Assembly: GCA_012845835.1 (NCBI GenBank)
Contig: JABAKD010000009.1
Coordinates: 9,973,785 to 10,037,784 of the forward strand
Length of the DNA stretch: 64,000 bases
Direction of reading: 5' to 3'
Source: Undaria pinnatifida
Taxonomy: Eukaryota; Sar; Phaeophyceae; Laminariales; Alariaceae
Part shown: piece by piece, positions 10,801 to 23,401 of the stretch
Layout of the letters: each line of letters starts with the position of its first letter
Position numbering within the stretch: the first letter of the stretch is position 1
Translations under genes and position numbers: made by a program
Notes under the pieces: generated by a model
Told to the model about the DNA's origin: nothing
The model's database searches: none
The model's input: only the letters and a program-made list of their open reading frames with translations

Positions 10801-13800
10801 CCCCGGCTCGCAGTGCGAAAGTGGGTCTACGTCTTGGGGGTTCCTACGGCCTTGACCGCGGCTGTGTACGCTATTGCAGATGTGGCCAAGTTCCAAGGAT
10901 ATGCATTAGCAGAGAATACTCCTCTATCAAACTGGCGTGGTGGAAGTTTTGGGCTGGTCGATTTCTCCGTCATCTTCGACGATCCAGGACTGTACACGTT
11001 CTACGTGGTCCGGACATTTATCAGCATCGTCATCAACATTTCGAGCGTCCTGCTTGTCCTAATCGACACAGTTTGCCTGCAGGTGAGAGTGCGCCAACAG
11101 CACCACGAAGAGTTCAATATATCACGATGTATATACCGATGCAAAGAAACAGCACACCCATGAGATGCTGTGTGGCACGCCTTCGGGTACCTCCTAAACT
11201 CATGTCGCGCTCACGCTCACCGAGTACATGCAAGTACCTTCGTACCCTATCTCCTCCAGTAAGTCGACGCCCTTCAGCCCTGGTGATCGAAGCTATGGCC
11301 AAAAGAGGCAGGGTGTCGGGCCGCAGAGCAAGTGCGCCGCAGGGGGACGGATTGCGTGTACCTCGCCTAGAAGACATTTCCCCCCCGGATTTGGCTTGCT
11401 ATTCCTACCCTCATCCGATTTAGTACGTCTCAACTGGAGGCCCTGCTTTAGTCAATTTTATTGGGTATTTACACAGTGGAAACATACTCTCCAGCGGGGT
11501 GACAGAGGCACGTTCAGTCATGCGATAATCCAGACGGTTGACTCAAGATATTACTAAATCCTGATGCCAGATAAGACTAAGAGAGAAAACACGGCCACCT
11601 TTCTTGTTTCTCTGACATAGATGTCTTCATTGGCACGGTGCTGAGTGTCTGCTGTGGGTGCATCATCTGGTTGCCATTTTATCCGTTCTGTCTTCTTGCG
11701 TTTACCTTGGAATAGGATGAGTTACTTGTATTATTATTTTCCTGCCCGGCGCAAAGAAACAGCACACCCACGAGAACTTGTGTGGGACACTATCAGTGCT
11801 TTCTCCAATCCCATCGTGCCCACGATTATCAAGTACGTGCAAGTACCTAGCTAGGCTATCCTATCCCCTCGAGTCAGCCGGAGCCCCTCTGTCTTATGAT
11901 GATGGTCAAACCAAAAGCCAGAGGAACGACTGTCTCGGGCCGTAGAGCAAAGAGCTATAGGGGAACGTGAAGCGTGTTCCTCGCCAAGAAGACATTATCC
12001 CTTTGGTGTACGTTTGTTATTCCTCCCCTCACCTGAGATGGAACGCCTCAACCGAAATCCCAATTGAGCCCAGAATGGCACCGACGCAACACCCACGCAC
12101 GTGGGAACGCATGAGCCGGGGATTGAAAATCTACCCTAATGTCTCATCGAGTGGTCGCCATCGCAACACCATGAAAGGAAAACTCCTTCGATAGAGAACA
12201 CCTACTGGATATTGGAAGATACAAATTGAGGTCCATACGTACCTGGTTGATGTTCAATCACGACGCAGGAGTACACTGGGTATCTTATTTTTAGATGCGG
12301 AGAGATAAAGTACACTCGTATGCGACGAGACTCGAGTTTGTTCCTTCTCACCGGTGTCTTGTACATAATCGACTTGTAACTAGCCTACACCATAGGTACC
12401 TGGGAATGTTGCAGGGAGTGCTGCAGGGAAAAACTCTGAAGAATGGACTGTTGGTTAGTACAACGACCCGCGGAGTACATCTGCCCGTAGCTTGGGTACT
12501 GTCCCGTGATGATCAGGTGACGGTCACCCCTCCTTCGATCACTCCCTTTCGTCTTCTTTTATATTTTCTTTTCGTCACATGAGCTTCACAGTTCACTTGG
12601 TGCCACCTCTGCAGCTCTTATCACAGAAACAGCCTTGATACGCACGCATCAGCATTACGGGTTATGAGCCTCGTGTGGTTCAACATTGACTCCGCCCTGT
12701 TTCCTCCTCCGCCCCCCCTTGATTTCCAGCGCTTTCGAGGCGTCGTGAAATCTGCTGAAGACACGGATTATTCCGACGCAATCGGAGGTACCGCCAAGGT
12801 AAGGAAGAGGTTGCTCATGTATTGTATAGCGTTGTTAGCCACTCCACGTGTATTGCCAGGAGTGCAGCGCTCGCTGTGGGTAGTCAAGCGCCATGAACGG
12901 GGAAGGCATCGGGAGGGCCGGAACGCCATCCTCCATGCGCCTCTCGGGAGCTCTGCTATTTTAGGTTGCGGGTGAGAATGACACAACCCTTCATGCCAAA
13001 CAACGATCGTAGCGTATTCGTTTGTATCATAGCGGTGGTGCTCATCACGATTCAGTTCTATTTCAAAACCATCGTGTGGGTACTACCGAATGCGTATGCG
13101 TGAGGTAGGTGAGTGGACCGGTGTCTATGGATGTCCCGCCTACGTCCTGGTTAGCAGGTGGTTCGCTGCACGCTCAATGCAAAACGGCGACGCTACGAGC
13201 AGACACGAGGGGCTATTTTTGATGTGGTACATTGTCTAAACTGCGTTACAGCCAATCGTCCTTCGTGTAACGCAGGTAACTTTACCGCATGTTGCCCTTA
13301 CAGAGTTCAGTTGGTTGGGGATTTCGATCAAAAGGATGGCAGGGTTCTAAACCTTTGCTTTTTTTTAACTTGCTAGTCTAGCGACCCACGTTGAAAATTT
13401 AAAAGAAAGCGGCTCTGCCGTCACTTAAGTAGGGGGTAACTGGTTACGACCAGAATTACAGTCTACTAAGTTTAACATGCGTTATGATTTATCCCACAAC
13501 GAGATCGTAACCAGCATGGATGGCTAAAACTCAAACGTACGTTAGTTTAAGCCCTGCGTCTGGCATCCTCTTTCCAGGTCGGCTGGTATCCGAACCGTAA
13601 ACGCCGGCAACAGATTAACACCTTCGACAGGCCGCACGTGAGCGATATGCAGCACCCTCCTACAGCCACACCTACCCGATGCTTTTTTTGGTGCCGTATA
13701 CGCTCATGTGCAGTTTCGGCTTATGGCCTGCGCCGTACCTCTGATGTCCTTCCTTGGGAACCTCTTGGGCGTAACCACCCAAGCAGCTTTCGTGCAGTCC

Positions 13801-16800
13801 ATGATCGTTGTGTTTACTGGCGGAAAAACTGGTTTGAGTGTGGTCGTCACAGGTGCGTTTAACAGGTATTCTTCCGTGCAGATTATTCACCGTTGCGCAC
13901 CGGAATTTCGGTTGTACGTGGTCACTGCAACATACCAGGTACATAGTAGACCAGAGTGGTTTACCGTATCCTACATCCTGGCCTGGGTTGTACAGGCCGA
14001 CACGATGTTGTCAAAGCTTCTGACCTTTACCACCTCGCGTGTTATACTGTGGTCGGAGTTCGACGCATTCAGAAACCGCTGTGAACTTTGTTTTTTTCAG
14101 GAATCCTCTTCATCTTGAGCATGGTGATGTGGCCCTTGCTTCCGGTACTCGTACCGGCCCACATCTCGGGAGCTCTGACGATAGTCATTACCTTGAGGTG
14201 CGTCAAACAAATGGTACGCGAATCGTGATCTGCACAGGTTGGCTGCCAAGGGCATGGCCATAGGGGTATGCTTCATTTGGATCCAAACGGACTCGTACAA
14301 CGCCGCAGGCTAGGACAACTTAGAGTTGACCTACACGTGTGGAAAATCCCCTCACCTGTCAAACTGTTTGCCGTCGGTCAGTTAAAAAATCCGCTACCCA
14401 ACTACGTGTGGTGTAACGCGTAAGAGGGGCAACTGGCTGTCACAGTCGGAAGACGGGGAAGCTCTCAATCAATCGTGTTTGCGCGCGTGTAGGGAAGCAT
14501 GGGTAGCACCAGCTTTATGTACTCCTGTAGAATGTGTTTGTTTAGGTGTTTGGCACATTCTGTGTTTCCGATTCATCTTTACCTTCGACCCACAGCCCTT
14601 GGCTCGGGTCGTCGGCGTTCTTTAAGACAAACGCGACCCATCATGGATCTTGCTTAGTTTCGTATACGTAACTGGGACTGTGGCTCTCGCCCTTCATTCG
14701 TCACCATGTTCAGTACCTGGTAACTAGGTTGCCAGGATGGCATCCACGACACACGCTAAATGTCAACCATCTCAAAGGATTGTCAATACCCGTTGTCAGC
14801 TGCTTCATACAGTCATATGTGGAGACTGCGCAAATTTCAAGACCGTTGGCAAAACGGTTTCGGCGCCATTATGCCGTCGCCATTGCTTTTATCCGGGCTT
14901 GAATGCCCTGGCTGACACTACCGTGGTTCCACCTGATGGAGGCCAGACCCCCCGCTCGTCCATAAGTAGAACAATGGACGTTGTGGCCGCAATGCCGTTG
15001 CAGATGTTTCACGAAGTAGTAGTTAAACACAAATACGACAGGCAGTGTTCGCAAAGCCCGGCGCCATTGGCGGCGCTACAGTCTGTGACATCTACTCCCA
15101 CCATTCCGTGCGATGATCCGCTAATGTTTACGCTCGACAGGTTTTTTACCGCGATAAGGGTGATTGACGTTTCCCACGCGGAAAATCTCCTCATGTTTGG
15201 TGAGAAGAGAAGTGAAATGAACACGAGCAAGCGACATTCTCTGAACGCGTATAGCACGACAGAGGGGCAAAGACGATCTTACCCCGGAGTCCACAGCTAC
15301 ACTAAACCATCCCGCGGGAAGGGTAGCGTTGTTTGGGGCGAAGGGTTTTTACCGGTTGAGCTCGTCAAGTGTGGAATTGTCGGATCGTCCTCGATCAAGT
15401 AATTTCGCGAGTATGTTAGGTTTAGGACTAACACATAGAAGTTGGCCGGCTGGGCGAGCAAATGCCGTCGTCGGAGACATGTTTCGGGTGATGTTGATAT
15501 TGACCTCCTCATGTTAGGAGCTCAGAGACTTCTTAGAATATGCTGCACGCCTAGCGTGGGATAACTCCACCTCTTCGTATGAAATTTTGAGTGCGGTTGT
15601 GCGCCGCGGTTCCAGCCATAGGTGGTCTGATGCTTACGTATCCAATGTACCCAACCCCTCCAACCTCCTCGTGTGCTGGTTACGACGATTAATCATGTAC
15701 AGCTCGAGTTTGAAGCGGTGTCACCCCTGCTGAATATGTCGCGCTCGGCACGGTGTATGGGAGGGATTATGGCCGCCCGGTCAGGATTATTGTGCAATCG
15801 AGAAGCTTCGTTGGTCGTATTTAATTGGTGATGACCCACGCTCTTGCACGTTAATGGTAGCAGCTATGACGACGTGTGATCGCAAGTACCTCGGGTTAGC
15901 AATCACACAGCTACAGCGCCAACCAACCCGTGCGTGATCACGGCTCGCGCTTACCACTAACTTACGCCGCGTGATGGACTCGTCTATGCATGATTTTTAC
16001 CGTTTTTAGGTGTATCGATCCTTTTGATCCCCTTCTCCTTCGATTTCGTGGATGCCCTATGCGTGGCAACCGTTCTCGGCTTCATTTGTACCATCAGCAA
16101 CAAGATAGTATCACGAGGCATGTGCTACAAAAATAGCAAAGTCGCCCTGTCGCTTTCGGAGGAAAACGTGACTCCAGAAGTGAAACCGCCCAATGAGACT
16201 CGGCAATTTACTTCAACTGCCGGAAGCACGACGAAGGCATTGAGCCCGATCGATGATGAGAAAGACACCGGTAAAACCAAATTGCCATCGATTGGAGGCG
16301 ATCACTGCCCGCCAGGATATCCATGGCCGCTTGGGATGCCGGGGGTGACGGGCATGCCCCACCCCATGATAAGACACCAATCTTTGCCCGCTATACCCGT
16401 GTCCTGGACGGCTACATCGCAGTTTAAGAACGAAGAGGATGACATAGAGGTGGGGGGCGGAAGGCGGCGCCTTTCCCACCTTCCCGATCGTGTAGTTCGA
16501 CAAAACACACGCCAATCTTACGGCCAAGCTAAAGATATCACGACAAGCGAATTGAGCACAGACGTGTCGCATGGTGACCATTCGTCAATAGCTTCGACGC
16601 TAAAGTCGATATCATTATCGTCATCCTCGCGACGCTCTATCATCCGAGGATTCCGGCGGGTCAAAGTGGGCTCACGGTCGAAGATACTTCGAACTGACAA
16701 GGTACAAGCAGTCGGAAAGGATGGCAAGACGCCAGGCGAGATAGAGTCCGAGAACAGTCCGACCGTGCACTGGAAACTGGCTCTCGTTGCCACGGTGGAG

Positions 16801-16839
16801 CTAGTGCTCAAATTAGTTGGCGACCAGAGGCAGCAGTAG
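7814..16839 (+). CDS. AzgA-like nucleobase permease, copy 1 (nine exons)
   Basis: Exons: 7814-7946, 9820-9976, 10254-10476, 10756-11082, 12730-12798, 13714-13852, 14101-14197, 15141-15199, 16010-16839 (2034 nt, 677 aa; every junction is GT-AG and the phases close). The start is the ATG conserved in all three copies. The upstream frame is not conserved, which supports it. Domain reading: TM1 region GQEILAGVMGWQTVV in exon 1; TM3 TNLPFIVAPSVLYAG in exon 2; YIPTALRIGAGYGVA in exon 3; TM8 with LIDT (D275) in exon 4; TM10 with FVQS (Q331) and GGKTGLS in exon 6; IPFSFDF in exon 9. These match the order of AzgA-type NCS2 purine permeases, multi-pass proteins that co-transport purines with protons. 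The canonical TM3 Asn is absent and the TM10 Glu is Gln. Residues of about 438-653 form a Ser/Arg-rich hydrophilic region before a terminal hydrophobic helix. Fold assignment is fairly sure; the substrate is not known. Confidence 0.8.
8850..9165. repeat. GGAAGCTTCC palindrome array 1 (intron 1 of permease copy 1)
   Basis: Closely spaced, degenerate copies of a palindromic word, GGAAGCTTCCA/G or CTTCCACGGAAG, separated by short variable bases. The plus-strand reading frame over it (Ser-Thr-Thr repeats) is an artefact of the repeat. The array is followed directly by a second short-period repeat at 9165-9300, with the same neighbour as array 3. Confidence 0.75.
9165..9365. repeat. CAGCGACCTAGA minisatellite
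   Basis: Degenerate units of roughly 25-30 bp carrying AGCACA(G/T)CGACCTAGA recur from 9165 to about 9365. The same word occurs beside array 3 at 53440-53535, which links the two arrays as one repeat type. Confidence 0.6.
9366..9525 (+). repeat. tRNA-like SINE candidate with inverted terminal arms
   Basis: GTTGGTTATATAGAGCTACC (from 9367) is inverted at 9498-9522, so the ends can pair. The right half carries TAGCTCAATGGG (9492-9503), a perfect match to the tRNA A-box consensus. A B-box-like GTTTCGAGTCCCACC lies just upstream, at about 9454-9470, next to a CACCGACTTC phrase shared with 52085-52110 and 58390-58440. The same A-box and inverted-arm layout occurs at 51991-52068. Confidence 0.45.
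11145..11450 (+). repeat. ~300-bp dispersed repeat, copy 1 (intron 4 of permease copy 1)
   Basis: Shared landmarks in order are ACAGCACACCCA, AAGTACCT, a GCCAAAAG phrase, GTGTCGGGCCG(C/T)AGAGCAA, GTGTACCTCGCC, AGAAGACATT, GCTATTCCTACCCTCA and a GTCTCAAC phrase. Copies follow at 11752-12060 and, more diverged, at 26780-27085. It has no coding capacity I can recognise. Confidence 0.6.
11752..12060 (+). repeat. ~300-bp dispersed repeat, copy 2
   Basis: Direct copy of 11145-11450, about 605 bp downstream in the same intron, with matching CAGCACACCCA, CGTGCAAGTACCT, TGTCTCGGGCCGTAGAGCAA and CGCCAAGAAGACATTA phrases. Confidence 0.6.
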
Positions 16840-17310
16840 CTCAAGCAGCTGGTAGCATAATTCGACCACAAGAAAGAGTATGACATGGAATTGCTCTACC
16901 ATGGTCGTGTAGAACGTGGTGAGGATGGGAATACCAAACGCTTTACAGATATGTGTCTTAGGTTTCGTTTCAAAACTGTAGATTCAGCAGTGTCTGGAGT
17001 TCCGGACGTAGATGGAATGTGGAGGGTAGTATATGTTAGTGTTAACGTAACAAGCGACGGAAGGCGGACACGACGGTAGACTTGTCGCCATGGTTTTCTG
17101 CTGTCCGCAGATAAAACGCTGCATACGCCAGATGCCGCGACCATGCTCCTCCGCATGTGCATCTCGGTCACTACACGGCGCTTTCCTTCGCTATGCGCCC
17201 AACAAATATATAATTTCGGAGGAAAAAATAAAAAAGTTTTCCATGAAACAATTTCAGGTCAATGTAGTGGTGGTAGGTGAGCGAACTGGATTGTGGTACG
17301 TATTGCCGCG
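16840..17310 (+). other. Duplicated 3' flank of permease copy 1
   Basis: After the stop codon, a GGTGAGGATGGGAATA phrase, an ACACGACGGTAGA phrase, a GGCGCTT phrase and GAGCGAACTGGATT occur in the same order as behind permease copy 2 (33980-34375). The duplicated unit therefore includes several hundred bases of 3' sequence, probably 3' UTR and terminator region. No separate gene is seen here. Confidence 0.5.
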
Positions 17311-18289
17311 CTGTAGGACCATTTCGGTCACCGCGCCAGGAGTTCGGCCCGGCGGGGTTCACGTCATCTTGCACTAGTAGCAAAATGCGCACAATGTACC
17401 ACACGTCGATAGTACAAGTGTCTGCAAAAGCAAAAAGTCTGCCTGGGCGGTGATATTCCTCGTGAGACGTCCGGATGGACAACCGATATATTTCGCGTGT
17501 AAGAGATAATGCGTACTACCTCTGTGCCAAGCGTGACGAGCACAGTTGTGATGCTTGCGACGATATTTCGACGGAGCAATATAATTCGGCATTAGGGCGC
17601 TAGTACCTAGAGAAGGATGAAGACTGGCCTTCTTCCCGATTTGAAACGTATCACTCAAACTTACCTGGTAGTGTCGTTGTAGTGTTGTAGCATGCTCCAT
17701 TTATGTGGAGGTTCAGAGGACAAATTACTGCCTTCCCTTAGTGACATGGTGGTGTATTGGGGCCGTATGAAGTTGACTGCATAATACCATCCCGGGGCAT
17801 CCACTCGTGTCCCTGCTCTTCCCGCGTACTTGGGTAACACCAACGGTGATATTGGCATACGGTTACAAATACCTCAAGCCCCCTGATTCGACAAATACCA
17901 CCACCCGCAGATTTTAGGCTTCTCTAACCTGCTGTTAGCGCTCGAGTAGAATACATCCGAGGGTAGCATCTAAGAATTTCAAATACCTCGGGGTTCATGC
18001 ATACCAGCGCAATAGTCAAACCAGGTGGAGCGATTTGTAACCGATGACCAGACGCGGTCATACCGACAACAACGCCATGGCAATATGCACAATAGGCAAC
18101 ACGCGTGGTTGACATAGCAGGACAAATGGCACAGATATTTGGACTCTGGCGTTCGTTCATCAGGATTGTACCGAACCACGATTCCATATAGGTGTTGACA
18201 GGGTATCCACTCGGAGGATGCGTTCTCGTCCAGGGACTTCTCGCGCCAACGTCCAATATTACCCTCTCTTTACTCACTGATTGTACGAA

Positions 18290-18850
18290 TTGCCCCAGGA
18301 TATACATGATAAACTGATGTATTATTTCCAAAAATGTCACATTTATCCCCTCAAAATAATGTATAGTTTCCAGGCACATATTGAGCTGCCCCCCCCCCCC
18401 CCCCCCCCCTCCCCCCCCCCCCCCCCCTCCCCCCCCCCCCCCCCCCGCCCCCAATAATATACTGGTGCCAAAACCGTCAGATTTATCCCCTCGAAAGGAT
18501 TTATAGCTTACATGCACAAATTGCCCCTTCCCCCCCCCCCCCCGCCCCCCTCCAAACCCGCTCGCTTTAGATCAAAACCAGGCCCCCCTTTCCCTTCACA
18601 GCTGTCAGATTTTGTCCCCCTCAGAAACGGGTTTTATAGTTTCCGCGCACAGACTGACTAAAACCATCCTGTTGACCCTGATAGCTACACTGTAGCTGTA
18701 AGGGGAGTCGCCGACCTATATCCTTAATGAGCACACACAACCCGTAATACGCGCGATCGGAGTATCACACACAGCTTGCAAAGATGAGTTTCGACGAAAT
18801 CTTCGATCTCACAGCTGGATGGAGTGTATTTTGATTTTTTATAATATTAC
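18290..18850. repeat. Poly-C dispersed repeat, copy 1
   Basis: Three units of a CAGATTTATCCCCTC... TTTATAG(T/C)TT(C/A)C... GCACA(A/T)ATTG phrase, each followed by a C-run. One run (18391-18446) is almost uninterrupted C for more than 50 bases, so its length may be unreliable in the assembly. The right end, GCGCGATCGGAGTATCACAC to about 18845, recurs nearly unchanged at 58152-58250. The left end GATATACATGATAAACTGAT and the phrase GGGGAGTCGCCGACC recur at 60919 and 61083. Confidence 0.7.
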
Positions 18851-19900
18851 CACGGAGTGCTTCCGACGACTAAATCTCTGCCAAATACTATGAGTCCTTC
18901 GACCAAATAGTCACCACTACTCATTAGAGCGGATATTGCTGCCATGGCGCTGCAACGCCCCCTCTGCATCACATAGTATGAGTGCCGGTGCAAACGGGCA
19001 TACCAGTCACAGCCCGGTAATAGCATGCGCCTTCCACACCACATGTCCCTCGCTCTCTTGTAACCTTTTCTCCTTAAAGCAGAGTTTATCTCCGACTTCC
19101 AGCACTCCTGTAGTCGTCCGCCCCTCGGCCCATCTTGCGACGTCCATGTTCTTTCCAACTTTCGTCAGAGCCTACCAGTGCAACGCTTGGAAGACGTAGA
19201 CCCGTCCCGTTATCAGTCGGCGTAGCCGCTCGGCATGCACAAAACCCCACTTGGTTTGCATTCCGGCCGGGAAGTCCTTTCACAACGTAGCCCACAGCTC
19301 GTAGTCCTTCTCCCCTTCACGGGTGCTGGAATGCGACGAACCGGTGATCGCCCTGCCAGGTAAGACACAGCTCTGACGTTACAGCGAGGCTGGGAGTTGG
19401 CCAACGAGTAAACCAGGACTGGACTGCTACTTCAGAGACTGGTCCACCTCGGTGTCTTGGGTTGGTGTGAGAGAGTTGGAGATTTTGCCAGGGCATACGG
19501 CTCTTCAGACCACCATACCTCCATATATATTCTCGATTGTTGAAACAGGCAAGGCGATTCACGAACTAAATGTCAAGCACGTTGTGTGCCGAGATGCATA
19601 CGCGATGGGTGAACACGTGGCCGGTGATATATAGAGTGGAGCTGGGAATGGTGGTTTTGGCTTGATTGTTTTTTTGGGTAGAGTTCCCTGAACGCTAGGT
19701 GTATACTTGCGGTGAAGATATTGTCAACTCGCAGACCTTTCCTCCAAACCTCCGTAAAAACGGTAGAAGGCCTGCCGATAGCTCGATCTCTACCTACGAA
19801 ATAAACCCTCCGCGTGTGTTGGCCAGGTCGGCTGCCACGCGTCAACGAATTGCATGTTGGCACAGGCTGTGCTGCAGCATGTGCTAGCCAGAGCACATGA
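18850..19900 (-). pseudogene. Unrecognised degraded reading frame
   Basis: The minus strand has a protein-like stretch interrupted by stop codons. The frame reading EKDYELWATL, then DFPAGMQTKWGFVHAERLR and VGKNMDVARWAEGRTTTG, runs from about 19320 to 19010 with two or more in-frame stops. An adjacent frame (19562-19317) reads LCLTWQGDHRFVAFQHP just upstream. The composition looks like a decayed gene or transposon protein rather than random sequence. I cannot name the family. Confidence 0.3.
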
Positions 19901-20578
19901 GGGCTGGAACTTATACATCTCTCTTCTTTCCTTTACTCAGGTCATGTTTCTTAATCCTCGAAGCGTAGCGGGCTTACCCGTTGAGCGGACAGAGCTGAGG
20001 TGGACGGGGTTACCGGCCGATCATCAAATGCGTAATGTAAAGGTTAAGCTCCTTCGAGTACAAAGCAGAGGGCGGCGAAGTAGACTCTTCACATAAAGTT
20101 TCACATCAAGTGCGCTACGCTGCATAATCACGATGGAAAATGCCGCCCATCCGGGGAAATTCCGCAATGAAGTTCCCATTACAATAAAGCCAAACTACTG
20201 TTGCAACTCGCTGCTACCGTCAACCATCCTCAGTGCTGTACGATATCCGAGCAAAATCGACAGCCTCCCTGCTTTGTAATTGATCCTGCACGACCTCACA
20301 TTCTTGTTTCGTCAATGTAAAATAGGTCCATGAAAGATACAGTCAACCGGGTTCTTCCCTACACTACTGCGACAGAACAAAACATTACAGCACCATATTC
20401 TCTTGAAGCCACTCCGAACACCAAGAGTCACATTCCAGGGACAGCATCCAGAATCTATCTTAAAGACTTAAGATTCCAAATCGAAAGTCCAAAATCCGAA
20501 ATCCAGTAACAGAAGATCAAAATGCCAAACCCGAAAGCTGTAACATAAAATCCTAAAATAAAAATGAGATCCAGCATC

Positions 20579-20850
20579 AGCCCGGTATTCAGCACTCAGT
20601 TGCCGTAACTCGTTGTACTAGTCCACAGTAATCGAACGGGCATCATCAGCCGGTGAAATAGGGTTGAAGCGAGTGCACTGGCACGGCAGTCCCAAAGCTA
20701 CAAATCTCCAACTAACACCAGCCCGGTAGTCGGCACTCAGCTGCTGTAAGTAGACGCGGTAGACCACAGTAATCGAACGGACATCAGCTGCTGGCGAAAT
20801 AGGGTTGAAACGAGTGTGATAGGACAGCAGCAGTCCCAATCATCACTAGG
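20579..20850. repeat. Two-copy ~140-bp tandem repeat
   Basis: Units at about 20579-20715 and 20720-20845 share CAGCCCGGTA, TCGGCACTCAG or its variant, CCACAGTAATCGAACGG, GGTGAAATAGGGTTGAA and a GGCAGTCCCAA-like ending. No coding signal is present. Confidence 0.65.
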
Positions 20851-21899
20851 TAATGAGACGACTTCCTCCCGGCTGGGTAGACACCAACACCCACCCAAAG
20901 TCCAAACGCTCAAATCCAAAAGGACATGATAACGTCCTATCTATCATGTAGTAAACAATAAAACGCAGAAACTTTAGTCTATTGTTCCATAAGCCCAAAA
21001 TTGTTCATCCGCTTCCGAAATTTAAAATCCCCATCGACAAATCTTCAAATACTGAACTCGCGAAAGTCTCAATTCTACCATTAATAATCTTCGGACCAAA
21101 ATGCACATTCTCAGTCCAAGATTCTCCGAATTCCAAATCACCCAGGTACATATATACCAGCTAGGATAAACCGCTAACATACCAATCAATAATACTGTAG
21201 ACTATTATAGTCTTGGCACAGCCGAGATCAAAAGTCCTGTTTTCGGCAGTGACCATTTTTCCTTAATTATTTGGCACTGAGGGAAAATGGTAGATTGAAA
21301 ATTAATCAACGTGTCAACTGTCCTACACATACTTGTATCATATAAGACAGAAGATTTGGCTATCACAGGCAAGCGCTATGTTCGACTAACACCAGGCTCA
21401 TCATTATCATCCTTGTCCCTAAAAAAATTCTGCAATTTGGTAGTTACCGCTTGATTAGCAGATAGCAAGCACAAGCGGTTGCCGGGGGGTGGGAGAAAGT
21501 GCAGGGTGACCGGCACAACAAGCATTCACCCTACACAGCTACACAACCCTCTGCCCTATAATAGCTACCATTCCACGCTAAAAGTGAAATATCAAAGCGC
21601 AAATAATAATACGTGGTAAGTCATTGCTACGTCAGACAACATCGCTTGATTCGTACACCAACAACGATAGTACCCTGCTGTATTGTTATTGAAAGTAAAG
21701 ATAAAGCCCAGGCGGGAAAGAAAGGCAGTGTACATGAACTTGTTGCTACCTAGTCCGGTCCGAAAGGTGGGAAAGGTTCCCCAGCCGGGTGTCCGTGCCT
21801 CCAAGCGTCCTCCATCTCGCAACCAGCCACCTCATGCCGATCCCAGCTCTGGTCTAGACGTCAATGGGTTCAGCAGTCGACGCTCCCACGGAGCACGAT

Positions 21900-22900
21900 A
21901 GATTGGAATCAGGGTTCAGTTTCGCAACCAAACCGTTGTGCCACCCCTTCTTCCCCCGAAGCCTTACCCCGCTGAAATAGTAAACGTTATCGAATTCTGC
22001 GGGGACTAGCGGTGGCCAAGCACGGTGGTGGCTCCGGCAACTGCAGCTGCAGCAGCTGCTGCGGCGTTGGCGGCGGCCATTGCTTCTCCTGCTCTTCCTG
22101 TTTAACTGCTCTCGTCTCAATCTCCAGAATCATTTTCCCCCATCACGTGCCATATCACTCTTAAAGACTTCCAACCTCAACCACCGTTCGTTTTTCTTCC
22201 GTCTCAACCACCTGATCCATCGCCGCCGGCTGTACATCCGGTGGCAGCGGAGGTAGCCACGGGTTTGGGGCGGCAGCACCAGGTAGCTGTGGCCGCTGCT
22301 GCTGCGGCCGCTGCTGCAGCAGCTCTTTCTTCCACCCCCGACTGCGCCAAGATCAGTATTTTCCACCACTGGGATTTCTCTGCCCTGCCGTCCCGAAAAT
22401 CAACTCGCGCTCCTACCCCCGTTGCTCCGTCTCCATTATCTGACACCTCACCCTTCTCATCCTCGCCAAATACCTCCAGCGGCTGCAGCGGAAGCGGCTG
22501 CGCTGTCAGCGACCGCTGCGGCAGTAGCGGCGCCTGCGGCTGCGCACCTTCTGACTCTTCTCGGGACTCCATCACCATGTACAATCACCATGTCCTCCTC
22601 GTGTCCCTCTTATACGTACCCCAGCTCAAATGCGATGGCGCACGCCTCGGAAACGTTGCTGTGAATCTCGCCCACTATCCTGGCTGTCCAATACGTTTGT
22701 TCCAGTAGCTGTTCCTCCTCCTGGCACCATATGGGAAGATATCCGAGCGCTTCCATGGTCTCCCTGCGGCCCGGTGTTGGGACTGCGCAGCTCCTAGGTT
22801 TTTCCTTGGCTGGCGATGGTCCTTCTTCATCTCGGGATTCTCGCTCGGGTTGACAGGCGTTAGCGTCTCGGCGGGATCCCCAGGCATTTATTTACCGTCC
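21900..22900. other. GC-rich Ala/Ser/Gly low-complexity block
   Basis: Runs of GCT/GCG/GCC triplets make open frames on both strands (22241-22708 plus, 22204-22584 minus), rich in Ala, Ser and Gly. One minus-strand frame around 22750-22610 reads YLPIWCQEEEQLLEQTYWTA and looks more protein-like than the rest. A compositionally similar block, also minus-leaning, lies at 40980-42060, likewise upstream of a permease copy. A decayed gene family is possible, but I cannot define exons or a product. Confidence 0.25.
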
Positions 22901-23401
22901 TTCTGGCAAATTTTGCCGATTCCCGCAATCTCTAGTTCAGCTGAGGCTGCAGCGTTTGCTTGCAGTAAGTAGCTTCGCTGCTGTTCCTCGGTAAGCCCCA
23001 GAAAAGAAGCAGCCATCCTCATAGTAACCTATTCCGAGCTCCTTAGAGCACCCTACTTCCAAAGGCACCAGGTCTCTTGTCGTTCGATCATGCTTTAAAT
23101 AGCGTTATCGACTTTCTGTAGACTATGTGTGGAGTAGGATGGCTCACGGGGAGATTGCTCTCGGTACCCGACGTGGCGCCATCAAGCGGAGGAGTGAAGA
23201 TAGGTAGAAAATACAGTTGCATAAATGATCGTACTCCAAAGTAGACCAGAACACGACCACACGTACTCGGTACTGGAAAATGACGACGATGACTGAGCCT
23301 AATGGGGCTTAAGTCGAACACATGAAGATTGGGACCGCCAATCATATCAATAATTCTACTCTACTAACATCTCTGTAGATTCTATGCACTCATAGACTAG
23401 T

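Noticed and set aside
10756-11082. Loss of the TM8 aspartate in the permeases
   Set aside because: A first alignment put Ser at the site. Aligning LIDT with the canonical L-F-D-T pattern shows the Asp is retained, so only the TM3 and TM10 changes stand.
16213-16581. Minus-strand frame opposite permease exon 9 (also 33026-33583)
   Set aside because: Antisense shadows of a well-supported exon.
17924-18517. Minus-strand open frame of 197 codons with a long Gly run
   Set aside because: It is the complement of the poly-C repeat.
22204-22708. Overlapping open frames on both strands (126 and 155 codons)
   Set aside because: Ala-rich and Ser-rich translations of GC-rich triplet runs; neither strand shows a conserved domain or splice context.
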